From a virus, in the IMG/VR virus record IMGVR_UViG_3300006749_000143, positions 1-23,498 of that record: DNA of 23,498 nt; one strand, written 5' to 3'. The notes beneath the pieces were generated by a model. That model searched no databases and was not told where the DNA came from. It was given only the letters and a program-made list of their open reading frames with translations. How positions within the stretch are numbered: the stretch's first letter is position 1; every line of letters starts with the position of its first letter. The translations under genes and the position numbers were made by a program. Of the stretch, positions 6,051 to 14,676 are shown in pieces.

Positions 6051-6290
6051 ATGGCAAAGAAAATTAAAAAAGATCAGCTAGAAAAATTACAAGCGGTAGT
6101 TACTGAAATAAATAACATTACGTTAGAGGTTGGGAAACTAGAATCTAATAAGCATAAAATGTTGCATGCTTTAAACCAATCAGAGCAAACATTATCTGTA
6201 ATACAAAAGGAATTGCAAGATGATTACGGTAATAAAATTGTTGATATTAAAACGGGAGAATTAAAAGATGAGCCTGCTCAGGAAGATTAG
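6051..6290 (+). CDS. Small coiled-coil protein, 79 aa
   Basis: After MAKKIKKDQLEKL the residues 8-58 follow a heptad-like pattern of hydrophobics (LQAVVTEINNITLEVGKLES and on through ALNQSEQTLSVIQKELQ), predicting a continuous helix or coiled coil. It ends in DDYGNKIVDIKTGELK, a short motif (YG...xDxxTGEL) I recall at the end of small coiled-coil proteins in Bacteroidota and marine phages. No enzyme motif or membrane segment is visible. Possibly a minor structural or assembly factor; this is not established. The next gene starts 23 bases before its stop. Confidence 0.75.
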   Translation: MAKKIKKDQLEKLQAVVTEINNITLEVGKLESNKHKMLHALNQSEQTLSVIQKELQDDYGNKIVDIKTGELKDEPAQED

Positions 6291-6486
6291 TATCGGCAAA
6301 GACTATAAAAATGACGCCATGCATTACTCTGTTGGTCAAGAAGTGTATGGCGGACATATTATAGATAGTATTATTGAGGAAGAGCATAAGTACTCAATAT
6401 ATATTAAGAAAGGTACAGATGTTATACCTTGGAAAGACTTTAATAAAAACATGGCTATCGCAATAGAATATAATTTAGAATACTAA
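6268..6486 (+). CDS. Small hypothetical beta-rich protein, 72 aa
   Basis: The start at 6268 overlaps the preceding coiled-coil gene by 23 bases and the stop shares one base with the next start (TAATG). The protein MSLLRKISIGKDYKNDAMHY continues with VGQEVYGGHIIDSIIEEEHK, YSIYIKKGTDVIPWKDF and ends AIAIEYNLEY, an alternating hydrophobic pattern suggesting a small beta barrel or sandwich. From memory similar proteins appear next to terminase genes in flavophages, but no function is known to me. Confidence 0.7.
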   Translation: MSLLRKISIGKDYKNDAMHYSVGQEVYGGHIIDSIIEEEHKYSIYIKKGTDVIPWKDFNKNMAIAIEYNLEY

Positions 6487-7058
6487 TGCGGGGTTTGTTT
6501 GACTTTGTTATAAGACCATACGATAAGGCTTATAGCAACGAAAAACAAATTGGTGATAAAACTTTAATATTAAATACAGATAAATCAGACCATAATTTTG
6601 TGTCAAGGGTTGGAGTTGTTGAATATACTCCTGCTTATAATGCAATGGGTATTGAGTTTGGTGATGAAGTAATTGTGCATCATAATGTTTTTCGTAGATT
6701 TAATGATATTAGAGGCGAAGAAAAAAGAAGTCGTAATTGGTATAGAGACGATTTATATATAGTGCCTGTTGAACAAATATATGCTTATAAAAGAATAACA
6801 CAATGGAACGCGCTTCCTGGTTATAACTTTATAAAACCAATAAAAGACAATGAGCTTGTTGGTGAAGTGGTATATAAAGACCCTTATTTTAAAGCTGGTA
6901 AAGTTGGCGATGTAGTAGGGTTTAAGCCAAATAGAGAATACGAATTTAATATAGATAACGAGGTATTATATAGAGTTCCTACAAATTCAATTACAATTAA
7001 ATATGAACATCAAGGAGAAAAAGAGGAATATAATAAAAGCTGGCTACAAAGCGGTTGA
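6486..7058 (+). CDS. Putative tandem GroES-like barrel protein, 190 aa
   Basis: Two successive segments have the strand and turn order of the Cpn10 barrel. Copy 1 (about 25-103) has RVGVVEYTP, GIEFGDEVIVHHNVFR with the GD turn at 59-60, then DDLYIVPVEQIYAYKR. Copy 2 (about 114-174) has FIKPI, LVGEVVY, KVGDVVGFKPNREYEFNID with GD at 141-142, then EVLYRVPTNSITIKYE. Both end in the [L]Y-x-V-x-x-x-x-I strand typical of GroES (VLIMSESDILAIV in E. coli). Neither has a clear GGIxL mobile loop. A protein with two linked Cpn10 domains is known in chloroplasts (Cpn20), so a two-barrel co-chaperonin for the phage GroEL is one reading; a repurposed virion barrel is another. The fold assignment is by eye. 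It begins on a TAATG overlap. Confidence 0.5.
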   Translation: MRGLFDFVIRPYDKAYSNEKQIGDKTLILNTDKSDHNFVSRVGVVEYTPAYNAMGIEFGDEVIVHHNVFRRFNDIRGEEKRSRNWYRDDLYIVPVEQIYAYKRITQWNALPGYNFIKPIKDNELVGEVVYKDPYFKAGKVGDVVGFKPNREYEFNIDNEVLYRVPTNSITIKYEHQGEKEEYNKSWLQSG

Positions 7059-7275
7059 TGAACTTATAAAAGTTGCAGAAGAACCAATTGTAGAGTCGGA
7101 CGACGACTTAGCTGCTGACAGGTTAAAAAATGCTGCAGCTACTAAAAAGCTAGCTATATTTGATGCTTTTGAAATATTAACCAGAATTCAAGAGGAAGAA
7201 AATATACTTGATGATAAACCACGAGAAGACAAGCCTAAATCATTTGGGGGGTTTGCAGAAAGAAGATCTAAATAA
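7003..7275 (+). CDS. Small protein upstream of TerL, candidate terminase small subunit, 90 aa
   Basis: The first in-frame ATG (7003) gives MNIKEKKRNIIKAGYKAVDE and a 56-base overlap with the preceding gene. This is long, so a non-ATG start further in is possible; an AGGAG lies at about 7013-7017. The core KAVDELIKVAEEPI, DDDLAADRLKNAAATKKLAI and FDAFEILTRIQEEENIL is all helical. It ends with a basic, Gly-containing tail (KSFGGFAERRSK). Its stop shares one base with the TerL start (TAATG). Small helical proteins just before TerL are commonly small terminase subunits that recognise DNA, and this position and size fit, but there is no diagnostic motif. Confidence 0.55.
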   Translation: MNIKEKKRNIIKAGYKAVDELIKVAEEPIVESDDDLAADRLKNAAATKKLAIFDAFEILTRIQEEENILDDKPREDKPKSFGGFAERRSK

Positions 7276-9482
7276 TGTACGCACAAACTTTATATAAGGT
7301 TATAACACCTATAAAAGAAAATACAATATCTAGGTTAAATAAAACTAAGAAGTGGCAATACGGTTATAACAAAGAGCACGACGTTGTTGTTATAAGCAAG
7401 ACCGGGCAGATTGGCGAAGTGTATAGCATACAAAATTTAAAAATAGCTTTGCCAAAAAAGCCGGCTAAGTTAGATAAAAAAGATAATCATTGGGTTGCGC
7501 ATGAGTATCCTAAAGAGCTTGGAAGAATTACAAGTGCTTTTGAATGGCGTGAATATCCAAATGATTTTAAGGATAAATGGGAACCATATATAGATGAGCA
7601 GTTTAAATTACGGGAAGAGGGTTATTGGTTTTACAACAAAGGCAACCCTACTTATATTACTGGCACTCATTACATGTACTTGCAGTGGTCCAAGATTGAT
7701 GTTGGGAAGCCAGAGTTTAGGGAAGCAAATAGATTATTCTACATTTTCTGGGAAGCTTGTAAAGCAGATAGAAGAGCCTATGGAATGTGCTACCTTAAAA
7801 ATAGACGATCTGGATTTTCTTTTATGGCGTCAGGCGAGACCGTTAATTTGGCAACAATATCAAGTGACTCCCGGTATGGTATACTATCCAAGTCCGGTGC
7901 TGATGCTAAAAAAATGTTCACAGACAAGGTGGTTCCAATATCGGTTAATTACCCCTTCTTTTTCAAACCAATTCAGGATGGTATGGACCGCCCCAAAACC
8001 GAGTTGGCATATCGTGTACCAGCCAGTAAGTTTACCCGTAAAAAAATACTCACGGGTGAAAGGCCGGAGGAGCTCACCGGTTTGGACACAACAATCGACT
8101 GGAAGAACACAGGCGACAACTCCTATGACGGTGAAAAACTCGCGCTCCTCGTACACGACGAATCGGGTAAGTGGGAAAGGCCGGACAACATCCTCAACAA
8201 CTGGCGAGTCACAAAGACGACGTTACGATTAGGATCAAGAGTAATTGGTAAATGTATGATGGGGTCTACGAGCAATGCTTTAGACAAAGGTGGTGATAAC
8301 TTTAAAAAACTTTATTATGATTCGGACGTTACAAAACGAAACCGCAATGGACAGACTAAGTCAGGACTCTATTCTTTGTTCATACCTATGGAGTGGAATT
8401 ACGAAGGATTCATTGATTCTTTTGGAATGCCTGTATTCGAGAACCCACCAGAAGGTTGTGTTGATGTCTACGGAGACCCGATTGATGTCGGAGTTATTGA
8501 GCATTGGCACAATGAGGCAGACGGCTTAAAAGGTGACCAGGATGCTTTAAATGAGTTTTATAGACAGTTTCCGCGCACAGAAGAACATGCGTTTAGAGAC
8601 GAAACAAAAAATAGTATATTTAATTTAGTTAAAATATACGAACAAATTGATTATAACGAAGATTTAAAAAACAGCAACGTTATAAATACCGGCACATTTA
8701 GCTGGGCGAATGGCATAAAAGATTCAAGAGTTATGTTTTCGCCTAACCCGCAAGGAAGATTTAAAATCTCATGGGTGCCGAACGCGGAATTACAAAATGC
8801 ACAAATAATTAAAAACGGTATACGTTATCCTGGTAATGAACATATGGGTGCATTTGGTTGTGATAGTTATGATATATCAGGAACAACTGATGGTAAAGGT
8901 TCAAAAGGATCTTTACACGGTTTAACTAAATTTAGTATGGAAAACGCGCCTCCAAATCATTTCTTTTTGGAGTATATAGCCAGACCACAAACAGCAGAAA
9001 TGTTTTTTGAAGATGTGCTAATGGCTTGTGTGTTTTACGGAATGCCACTACTCGCAGAAAATAATAAACCAAGACTATTATATTATTTTAAGCGTAGAGG
9101 TTATAGAGGATATTCAATGAATAGACCTGACAAAATTTGGAATAAACTATCTGTTGCAGAAAAAGAAATAGGTGGTATACCTAATTCAAGTGAAGATATT
9201 AAACAAGCTCACGCGGCGGCAATAGAAAGTTATATACAACAATATGTTGGTATTAAAGATGATGGATACGGTGATATGTATTTTAATGATACCTTATTAG
9301 ATTGGGGTAGATTTGATATTAACAAAAGAACAAAATTTGATGCCACTATTAGTTCAGGATTAGCAATTATGGCATGCAATAGACACTTATACAGACCTAA
9401 TCCTAAAGTTGAAAAACCAAAATTAAACTTGCATATTGCTAAGTATAAAAATAGTGGTGCAATATCTGAAATAATAAAATAA
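7275..9482 (+). CDS. terL: Terminase large subunit (TerL), 735 aa
   Basis: TerL is the ATP-driven DNA-packaging motor and nuclease that docks on the portal. The N-terminal ATPase has a variant Walker A, CYLKNRRSGFS (residues 172-182), a Walker B LALLVHDE ending in Asp295-Glu296, and a coupling motif GSTSN at 330-334. The C-terminal nuclease domain starts near GAFGCDSYDISGTTDGKGSK with Asp530 and Asp533 as candidate metal ligands. At 735 residues it is longer than T4- or lambda-type TerL but close to crAss-like ones. The usual Walker A Lys is Phe here, while Lys175 lies just upstream. The segment 7900-8230, between the Walker motifs, is far richer in G+C than the rest of the gene. It is followed after four bases by the portal gene. 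Confidence 0.93.
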   Translation: MYAQTLYKVITPIKENTISRLNKTKKWQYGYNKEHDVVVISKTGQIGEVYSIQNLKIALPKKPAKLDKKDNHWVAHEYPKELGRITSAFEWREYPNDFKDKWEPYIDEQFKLREEGYWFYNKGNPTYITGTHYMYLQWSKIDVGKPEFREANRLFYIFWEACKADRRAYGMCYLKNRRSGFSFMASGETVNLATISSDSRYGILSKSGADAKKMFTDKVVPISVNYPFFFKPIQDGMDRPKTELAYRVPASKFTRKKILTGERPEELTGLDTTIDWKNTGDNSYDGEKLALLVHDESGKWERPDNILNNWRVTKTTLRLGSRVIGKCMMGSTSNALDKGGDNFKKLYYDSDVTKRNRNGQTKSGLYSLFIPMEWNYEGFIDSFGMPVFENPPEGCVDVYGDPIDVGVIEHWHNEADGLKGDQDALNEFYRQFPRTEEHAFRDETKNSIFNLVKIYEQIDYNEDLKNSNVINTGTFSWANGIKDSRVMFSPNPQGRFKISWVPNAELQNAQIIKNGIRYPGNEHMGAFGCDSYDISGTTDGKGSKGSLHGLTKFSMENAPPNHFFLEYIARPQTAEMFFEDVLMACVFYGMPLLAENNKPRLLYYFKRRGYRGYSMNRPDKIWNKLSVAEKEIGGIPNSSEDIKQAHAAAIESYIQQYVGIKDDGYGDMYFNDTLLDWGRFDINKRTKFDATISSGLAIMACNRHLYRPNPKVEKPKLNLHIAKYKNSGAISEIIK

Positions 9483-9486
9483 ACAT

Positions 9487-11913
9487 ATGGCTGAGTCAGT
9501 TATAAACAGTTTTTTTCCAAGTCAGATTGCTAGCGATCAAGAAAAAATGTCTAGCGATTATGGTTTAAGAGTCGGTAGAGCTATTCAAGACGAATGGTTT
9601 AAATCAGATTCTGGAACTAATAGATTTAGAAGTAATCAAAACACTTTTCACCGTTTGCGATTATATGCTCGTGGTGAACAAGGCATACAAAAATATAAAG
9701 ACGAATTATCTATTAACGGTGATTTGTCATATCTTAATTTAGATTGGAAGCCCGTACCAATTATACCTAAGTTTGTAGATATAGTTGTAAACGGAATATC
9801 AGAAAGAGTATTTGATGTTAAAGCATATTCACAAGATCCGTATGGCGTAGCGAAAAGAACAAAGTATATGAATTCGCTTATACGTGATATGCAAACAAAA
9901 GAATTAAACGAATTTGCACAACAAAACTTTGGTATTAACATGTTTGAAAACAAACCTGAAATGTTACCAGAGTCGCAAGAAGAGTTAGAATTGCATATGC
10001 AACTAAGCTATAAGCAAGGTGTTGAATTAGCAGAAGAGCAAGCAATAAATACTTTGTTAACTGGTAATCATTACGATTTAACAAAGAAAAGAATAACTTA
10101 CGATTTAACAGTATTAGGTATTGGTGCTGTAAAAAATTCATTTACAAAGTCAGAAGGTGTTAAAGTAGATTATGTAGACCCTGCTAACTTAGTATGGTCA
10201 TATACAGATTCACCTTATTTTGATGATATTTATTATTGTGGTGAAATTAAAAGTGTACCTATAAATGAATTAAAGAAACAATTTCCAGAATTAAGTGATT
10301 CAGATTTAGAGCAAATATCTAAACAAGGTTACCAAAATAATGGATTTTACGATAGGACTTTAACTAATTACGATACATCGGATTCTAACACTGTACAAAT
10401 ATTGTATTTTAATTATAAAACTTACATGAATGAAGTTTATAAATTAAAAGAAACAGCTACAGGTGCAGATAAAATTATAATGAAAGATGATACGTTTGAT
10501 CCACCAACTGAAGTATTAGAAGCAAGGTTTGGTAAACTATCAAAAGTATTAGAAGTATTATATGAAGGTGTATTAGTTTTAGGCACAGATTATTTGCTTA
10601 AATGGGAGATGGCAAAAAATATGATACGCCCAAAAAGTGACTATACAAAAGTAATGATGAATTATAGTATAGTTGCACCAAGAATGTATAAAGGTCGTAT
10701 TGAAAGTTTAGTTAGCAGAATAACTGGATTTGCAGATATGATTCAGTTAACACATTTAAAGTTACAGCAAGTAATGTCAAGAATGGTGCCAGATGGTGTA
10801 TATCTTGACGCTGATGGTTTAGCAGAAGTTGATTTAGGTAATGGAACTAATTACAATCCGCAAGAAGCATTAAATATGTTTTTTCAAACAGGTTCTGTAA
10901 TTGGTAGATCGTTTACACAAGAAGGCGATATGAACCCAGGTAAAATACCTATTCAGGAAATAACCAGTGGTTCTGGTGGTAATAAACTACAGTCATTAAT
11001 TAGCACATACAATTATTATTTACAAATGATAAGAGATGTGACCGGGCTAAATGAAGCGCGCGATGGTAGCACACCTAGTAAACATTCGTTAGTTGGAATA
11101 CAAAAATTAGCGGCAGCAAATAGTAATACAGCTACAAGGCATATATTAGAAGGAGGTTTATTCTTAACTAAAAATTTATGTGAAGGTTTATCACTTAGAA
11201 TATCAGATATTGTAGAATACTCACCTACAGCAGACGCTTTTATACAAAAAATTGGTGGTTTAAATGTAGCTACACTAAAAGAAATGTCGCAATTACATTT
11301 GTATGACTTTGGTATATTTATTGAATTAATGCCAGACGACGAAGAAAAACAAATGTTAGAAAATAATATTCAAACAGCATTGTCAGCAGGTTTAATTGAT
11401 TTAGATGATGCTATTGATATAAGAAATATTAAAAGTTTAAAATTAGCAAACCAACTTTTAAAACTTAGACGTAAAAAGAAAGCAGAGCGCGATCAAATGA
11501 TGCAACAGCAGAATATACAAGCGCAAGCAGAAGCGAACGCGCAAGCACAACAAGTTGCGGCACAAGCGGAAGTTCAAAAGAATGAAGCTTTAACAGCGCA
11601 AAAAGCACAACTTTTACAACTTGAAGGACAAATGGATATGCAAAAACTTCAAGCAGAAGTTATGGCTAAGAAAACTTTAATGGAACAAGAGTTCCAATAC
11701 AACATGCAGCTTAAAGGCATGGAGGTTCAAAATTTACAACAAAGAGAAGTACAAAGAGAGGATAGGAAAGACGAAAGAACAAAGTTACAAGCTTCTCAGC
11801 AAAGTGAATTAATTGAACAAAGAAAAAACAATACTCCGCCAACCAACTTTGAATCAGGAGGTAACGACATTATAGGCGGTGGATTTGACTTAGGTTCCTT
11901 CGAACCGAAGTAA
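9487..11913 (+). CDS. Portal protein, 808 aa
   Basis: The portal forms the dodecameric ring at the head vertex through which DNA enters and leaves. Recognisable parts are an N-terminal region with FHRLRLYARGEQGIQKYKDE, the clip/stem-like middle (LTVLGIGAVKNSF, VDYVDPANLVWSYTDSPYFD), and MIRDVTGLNEARDGSTPSKH near residue 515-532, a signature found in portals of crAss-like and marine podoviruses. From about residue 660 there is a long Gln/Ala-rich coiled coil (QAQAEANAQAQQVAAQAEVQ and so on), and the extreme C-terminus GNDIIGGGFDLGSFEPK is a distinctive short tail. The position directly after TerL and before the scaffold supports the call. Confidence 0.9.
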   Translation: MAESVINSFFPSQIASDQEKMSSDYGLRVGRAIQDEWFKSDSGTNRFRSNQNTFHRLRLYARGEQGIQKYKDELSINGDLSYLNLDWKPVPIIPKFVDIVVNGISERVFDVKAYSQDPYGVAKRTKYMNSLIRDMQTKELNEFAQQNFGINMFENKPEMLPESQEELELHMQLSYKQGVELAEEQAINTLLTGNHYDLTKKRITYDLTVLGIGAVKNSFTKSEGVKVDYVDPANLVWSYTDSPYFDDIYYCGEIKSVPINELKKQFPELSDSDLEQISKQGYQNNGFYDRTLTNYDTSDSNTVQILYFNYKTYMNEVYKLKETATGADKIIMKDDTFDPPTEVLEARFGKLSKVLEVLYEGVLVLGTDYLLKWEMAKNMIRPKSDYTKVMMNYSIVAPRMYKGRIESLVSRITGFADMIQLTHLKLQQVMSRMVPDGVYLDADGLAEVDLGNGTNYNPQEALNMFFQTGSVIGRSFTQEGDMNPGKIPIQEITSGSGGNKLQSLISTYNYYLQMIRDVTGLNEARDGSTPSKHSLVGIQKLAAANSNTATRHILEGGLFLTKNLCEGLSLRISDIVEYSPTADAFIQKIGGLNVATLKEMSQLHLYDFGIFIELMPDDEEKQMLENNIQTALSAGLIDLDDAIDIRNIKSLKLANQLLKLRRKKKAERDQMMQQQNIQAQAEANAQAQQVAAQAEVQKNEALTAQKAQLLQLEGQMDMQKLQAEVMAKKTLMEQEFQYNMQLKGMEVQNLQQREVQREDRKDERTKLQASQQSELIEQRKNNTPPTNFESGGNDIIGGGFDLGSFEPK

Positions 11914-11946
11914 TAATAGTAATGTATAATTATATAATATTTTATC
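11914..11946 (+). promoter_or_regulatory. AT-only leader before the scaffold gene
   Basis: The 33 bases between the portal stop and scaffold start are nearly all A/T and include the palindrome TATAATTATA. The last ten bases before the ATG (atattttatc) match nine of ten of those before the gene at 14735 (atattatatc). This could be a late promoter -10-like region or a shared translation leader. There is no clear upstream -33 element, so the promoter reading is weak. Confidence 0.3.
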
Positions 11947-13188
11947 ATGTCAGAAAAACAAGAAGAAGTTCTTGAAACTCAAGTTGAGGGACAAGAGCAA
12001 ACTGAACAACCAGTTGAAGAACCAAAACCAGACACGGGTGCTTCGGTAGCCGAAGACGGTACGATTAAATTAGATTTAGGTAAACTTAATAAACCGCAAG
12101 AAGATGCCATTCAAGAACAAAGCGCAGATGACAGCGATGATACTGTCGGACAATCCGAAGACTCGCAAGACAGCGAAGAAGTGGCTGAAGAAGTACGGGA
12201 CACCAGCAAAGATGAGCCCGTTCAAAATGAAGAAACCATATTAGAAGAGGTAACTGATGAAGCAGATAACCCTGACGAGGCAGGAGTGGATGGAAGCACT
12301 GAAGCTACCGACTCCGCACCGGAACAAGAAGAAATACAACCGCAAACAGAAACACAAGTTGAATTACCCGAAGGATTAGAAAAGGTAGTTGAATTTATGA
12401 ATGAAACAGGCGGTGATTTGAATGACTATGTAAAATTAAATACAGATTATTCAAAGTTAAATGAAGCGCAGTTAATTCGCGAATATTACGAAACAACTAA
12501 ACCTCATTTAGATGCAGAAGATATTAATCTTTTAATGGAAGACTTTAGCTATGACGAAGAAGTCGATGAGCCAAAGCAAATTCGTAAAGCAAAGATTGCT
12601 TTTAAAGAAGAAGCCGCAAAGGCTAAAAACCATTTAGAAGGTTTAAAAAATAAATACTATAATGAAATTAAAGCTGGGTCGAAGCTAACGCCGAACCAGC
12701 AAAAAGCGGTTGACTTTTTTAATAGGTACAACCAAGAAAACGAACAAGCTACTAAGGTAGCTGAAAGACAGCAGCAAGTATTTTTAAATCAAACCAATCA
12801 AGTGTTCGACAAAAATTTCAAAGGTTTTGAATATGCAGTTGGCGACAAAAAGTATAGGTTTAATGTAAAAAATACGGATACTGTTAAGGAAACTCAGAGT
12901 GATATTAATAATTTTGTTAAGATGTTCTTAGATAAAAATAATACAATGTCAGATGCTCGCGGTTACCACAAGTCTTTATTTACGGCGATGAATGCAGATC
13001 AAATTGCAAATCATTTTTATCAACAAGGTAAAGCTGATGCAATGAAGGATAGCGTTGCGAAAGCTAAAAATGTCGATATGAGCCCAAGAGCGGTTCATGA
13101 AACAAAAGCGGCAAATGGCTGGACTGTTAGAGCTGTCCCTTCAGATACTACATTCGGATCCAAACTTAAAATAAAAACTAGAAAATAA
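11947..13188 (+). CDS. Acidic scaffolding protein, 413 aa
   Basis: Scaffolds template procapsid assembly and leave before DNA fills the head. The first 140 residues are very acidic and look disordered, rich in Glu, Asp, Gln and Ser (for example DSDDTVGQSEDSQDSEEVAE). The rest is mostly helical with a basic, helical middle (KQIRKAKIAFKEEAAKAKNH) and a globular-looking C-terminus ending ANGWTVRAVPSDTTFGSKLK. Size, composition and position between portal and capsid genes are those of a scaffold. The acidic segment is encoded by DNA with more G+C than its surroundings (137 of 300 bases from 12001 to 12300 by hand count). No protease domain is visible. Confidence 0.8.
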   Translation: MSEKQEEVLETQVEGQEQTEQPVEEPKPDTGASVAEDGTIKLDLGKLNKPQEDAIQEQSADDSDDTVGQSEDSQDSEEVAEEVRDTSKDEPVQNEETILEEVTDEADNPDEAGVDGSTEATDSAPEQEEIQPQTETQVELPEGLEKVVEFMNETGGDLNDYVKLNTDYSKLNEAQLIREYYETTKPHLDAEDINLLMEDFSYDEEVDEPKQIRKAKIAFKEEAAKAKNHLEGLKNKYYNEIKAGSKLTPNQQKAVDFFNRYNQENEQATKVAERQQQVFLNQTNQVFDKNFKGFEYAVGDKKYRFNVKNTDTVKETQSDINNFVKMFLDKNNTMSDARGYHKSLFTAMNADQIANHFYQQGKADAMKDSVAKAKNVDMSPRAVHETKAANGWTVRAVPSDTTFGSKLKIKTRK

Positions 13189-13204
13189 CTTTAAATTTTA
13201 GATT

Positions 13205-14668
13205 ATGGCTTTTCCAAATCCGGGTACAGGTGCCCAATTAAATCATCTGACTCCACGACCTGTTAAAGGGTTATTCGGAGATAACTATTTGTCGATTGCC
13301 GATCTAGATTTCACTCAACAGTTTCTACCTGAAGTATATGAGAAAGAAGTAGAAAGATATGGTAACAGAACTATATCTGGCTTCTTAAGAATGGTAGGTG
13401 CTGAGATGCCTATGGCGTCTGATGTAGTGGTCTGGAGCGAGCAAGCTAGACTACACGTTGCGTTTGACGATTGTTCAATTGCAGACCCAACAACAGGAAC
13501 TATTACTTTTGAGGATGACGCTGCTGGTGTTGCTGGTGCGCAAACTGCTGAGCAAAAAGCTCAATTAGTTGCAGTTGGTGCTACTATCAATGTAAGCGTT
13601 GGTGTTAATTCTGTAAAAGCAAGAGTTAGTGACGCTCCTTCTGCGGCAGGTTCATCTTTAACTGATTCTATTACTGTAACTCCTTATGGAGCTGGTAATT
13701 TATCAGGTTTAGGTGCTGGTGCATTAAGTGACGTTAAAATCTTTATCTATGGTTCTGAATATCCAAAAGGATCTGGCGATGTAGGTAACTCTATTGATGC
13801 TAAATTCACTCAGTTCAATAACAAGCCAATTATTCTTAGAGATAAGTATAATGTAAATGGTTCTGACGTTGCACAAATCGGGTGGGTTGAAGTAACAACT
13901 GAGTCTGGTACATCTGGATACTTATGGTATTTAAAATCAGAGCATGAAGCAAGAATTAGATTCGAAGATCAGTTAGAAATGGCAATGATTGAAGCTGTTA
14001 AAGACGAAGGAGCTATCTTAGGTTCTGCAGGTGCTGCAGGATTTAGCGGTTCTGAAGGTCTATTTGCTGCAATTGAAGACAGAGGACTTGTTTACAATGA
14101 TCCTGACTTTGGTGCTGCAGGCGGTGTAGGCGTTGGTGAATTTGACGACATCTTAGCTGAATTAGATAAACAAGGTGCGATCGAAGAGAATATGATGTTC
14201 TTAAATAGATCAACAAACTTGTCTATTGACAACATGTTAGCTGGCCAAAATACTTACGGAGCGGGTGGTACATCTTACGGTGTATTCGAAAATTCTGAGG
14301 ATATGGCGCTTAACTTAGGTTTCACAGGATTTAGACGAGGTTCTTATGACTTCTATAAATCAGACTGGAAATACTTAAACGATTCTACAACTGGTGGAAA
14401 CCAAGGATCTGTATTAGGTGTTTTAGTTCCTGCTGGAACAAGTACAGTTTACGATCAACAATTAGGTAAGAACATTTCAAGACCTTTCTTACACGTACGT
14501 TATAGAGCTTCTGAAGCTGATGACAGACGAATGAAGTCTTGGGTGACTGGCTCAGTTGGTGGTAACTACACAAGCGCGATTGACGAAATGAACGTTCACT
14601 TCCTTTCTGAAAGAGCATTATGTGTACAAGCTGCGAACAACTTCTTACTACTTAAGAAGACTGTTTAA
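13205..14668 (+). CDS. Major capsid protein, 487 aa
   Basis: The protein starts MAFPNPGTGAQLNHLTPRPV and continues with DLDFTQQFLPEVYEKEVERY, then a long Gly/Ala/Ser/Val-rich beta segment (about residues 80-240) that looks like an insertion domain, then SEHEARIRFEDQLEMAMIEA, a helix like the spine helix of HK97-fold capsid proteins, and a C-terminal domain ending CVQAANNFLLLKK. Length matches capsid proteins of crAss-like and marine podoviruses. The gene directly follows the scaffold, uses more C-ending codons than its neighbours (ttc, aac, gac), as expected for a highly expressed gene, and is followed by a strong hairpin. No maturation cleavage site can be identified by eye. Confidence 0.87.
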   Translation: MAFPNPGTGAQLNHLTPRPVKGLFGDNYLSIADLDFTQQFLPEVYEKEVERYGNRTISGFLRMVGAEMPMASDVVVWSEQARLHVAFDDCSIADPTTGTITFEDDAAGVAGAQTAEQKAQLVAVGATINVSVGVNSVKARVSDAPSAAGSSLTDSITVTPYGAGNLSGLGAGALSDVKIFIYGSEYPKGSGDVGNSIDAKFTQFNNKPIILRDKYNVNGSDVAQIGWVEVTTESGTSGYLWYLKSEHEARIRFEDQLEMAMIEAVKDEGAILGSAGAAGFSGSEGLFAAIEDRGLVYNDPDFGAAGGVGVGEFDDILAELDKQGAIEENMMFLNRSTNLSIDNMLAGQNTYGAGGTSYGVFENSEDMALNLGFTGFRRGSYDFYKSDWKYLNDSTTGGNQGSVLGVLVPAGTSTVYDQQLGKNISRPFLHVRYRASEADDRRMKSWVTGSVGGNYTSAIDEMNVHFLSERALCVQAANNFLLLKKTV

Positions 14669-14676
14669 TACTTTTG

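Noticed and set aside
7884-8156. 90-aa open frame on the - strand inside TerL
   Set aside because: Same cause as the + frame shadow; the only evidence for antisense coding is the absence of stops in G+C-rich DNA.
7594-8232. 212-aa open frame on the + strand inside TerL, second frame
   Set aside because: It lies wholly within the well-supported TerL frame and in the G+C-rich island where stops are rare; its translation is low in recognisable structure and it has no own leader.
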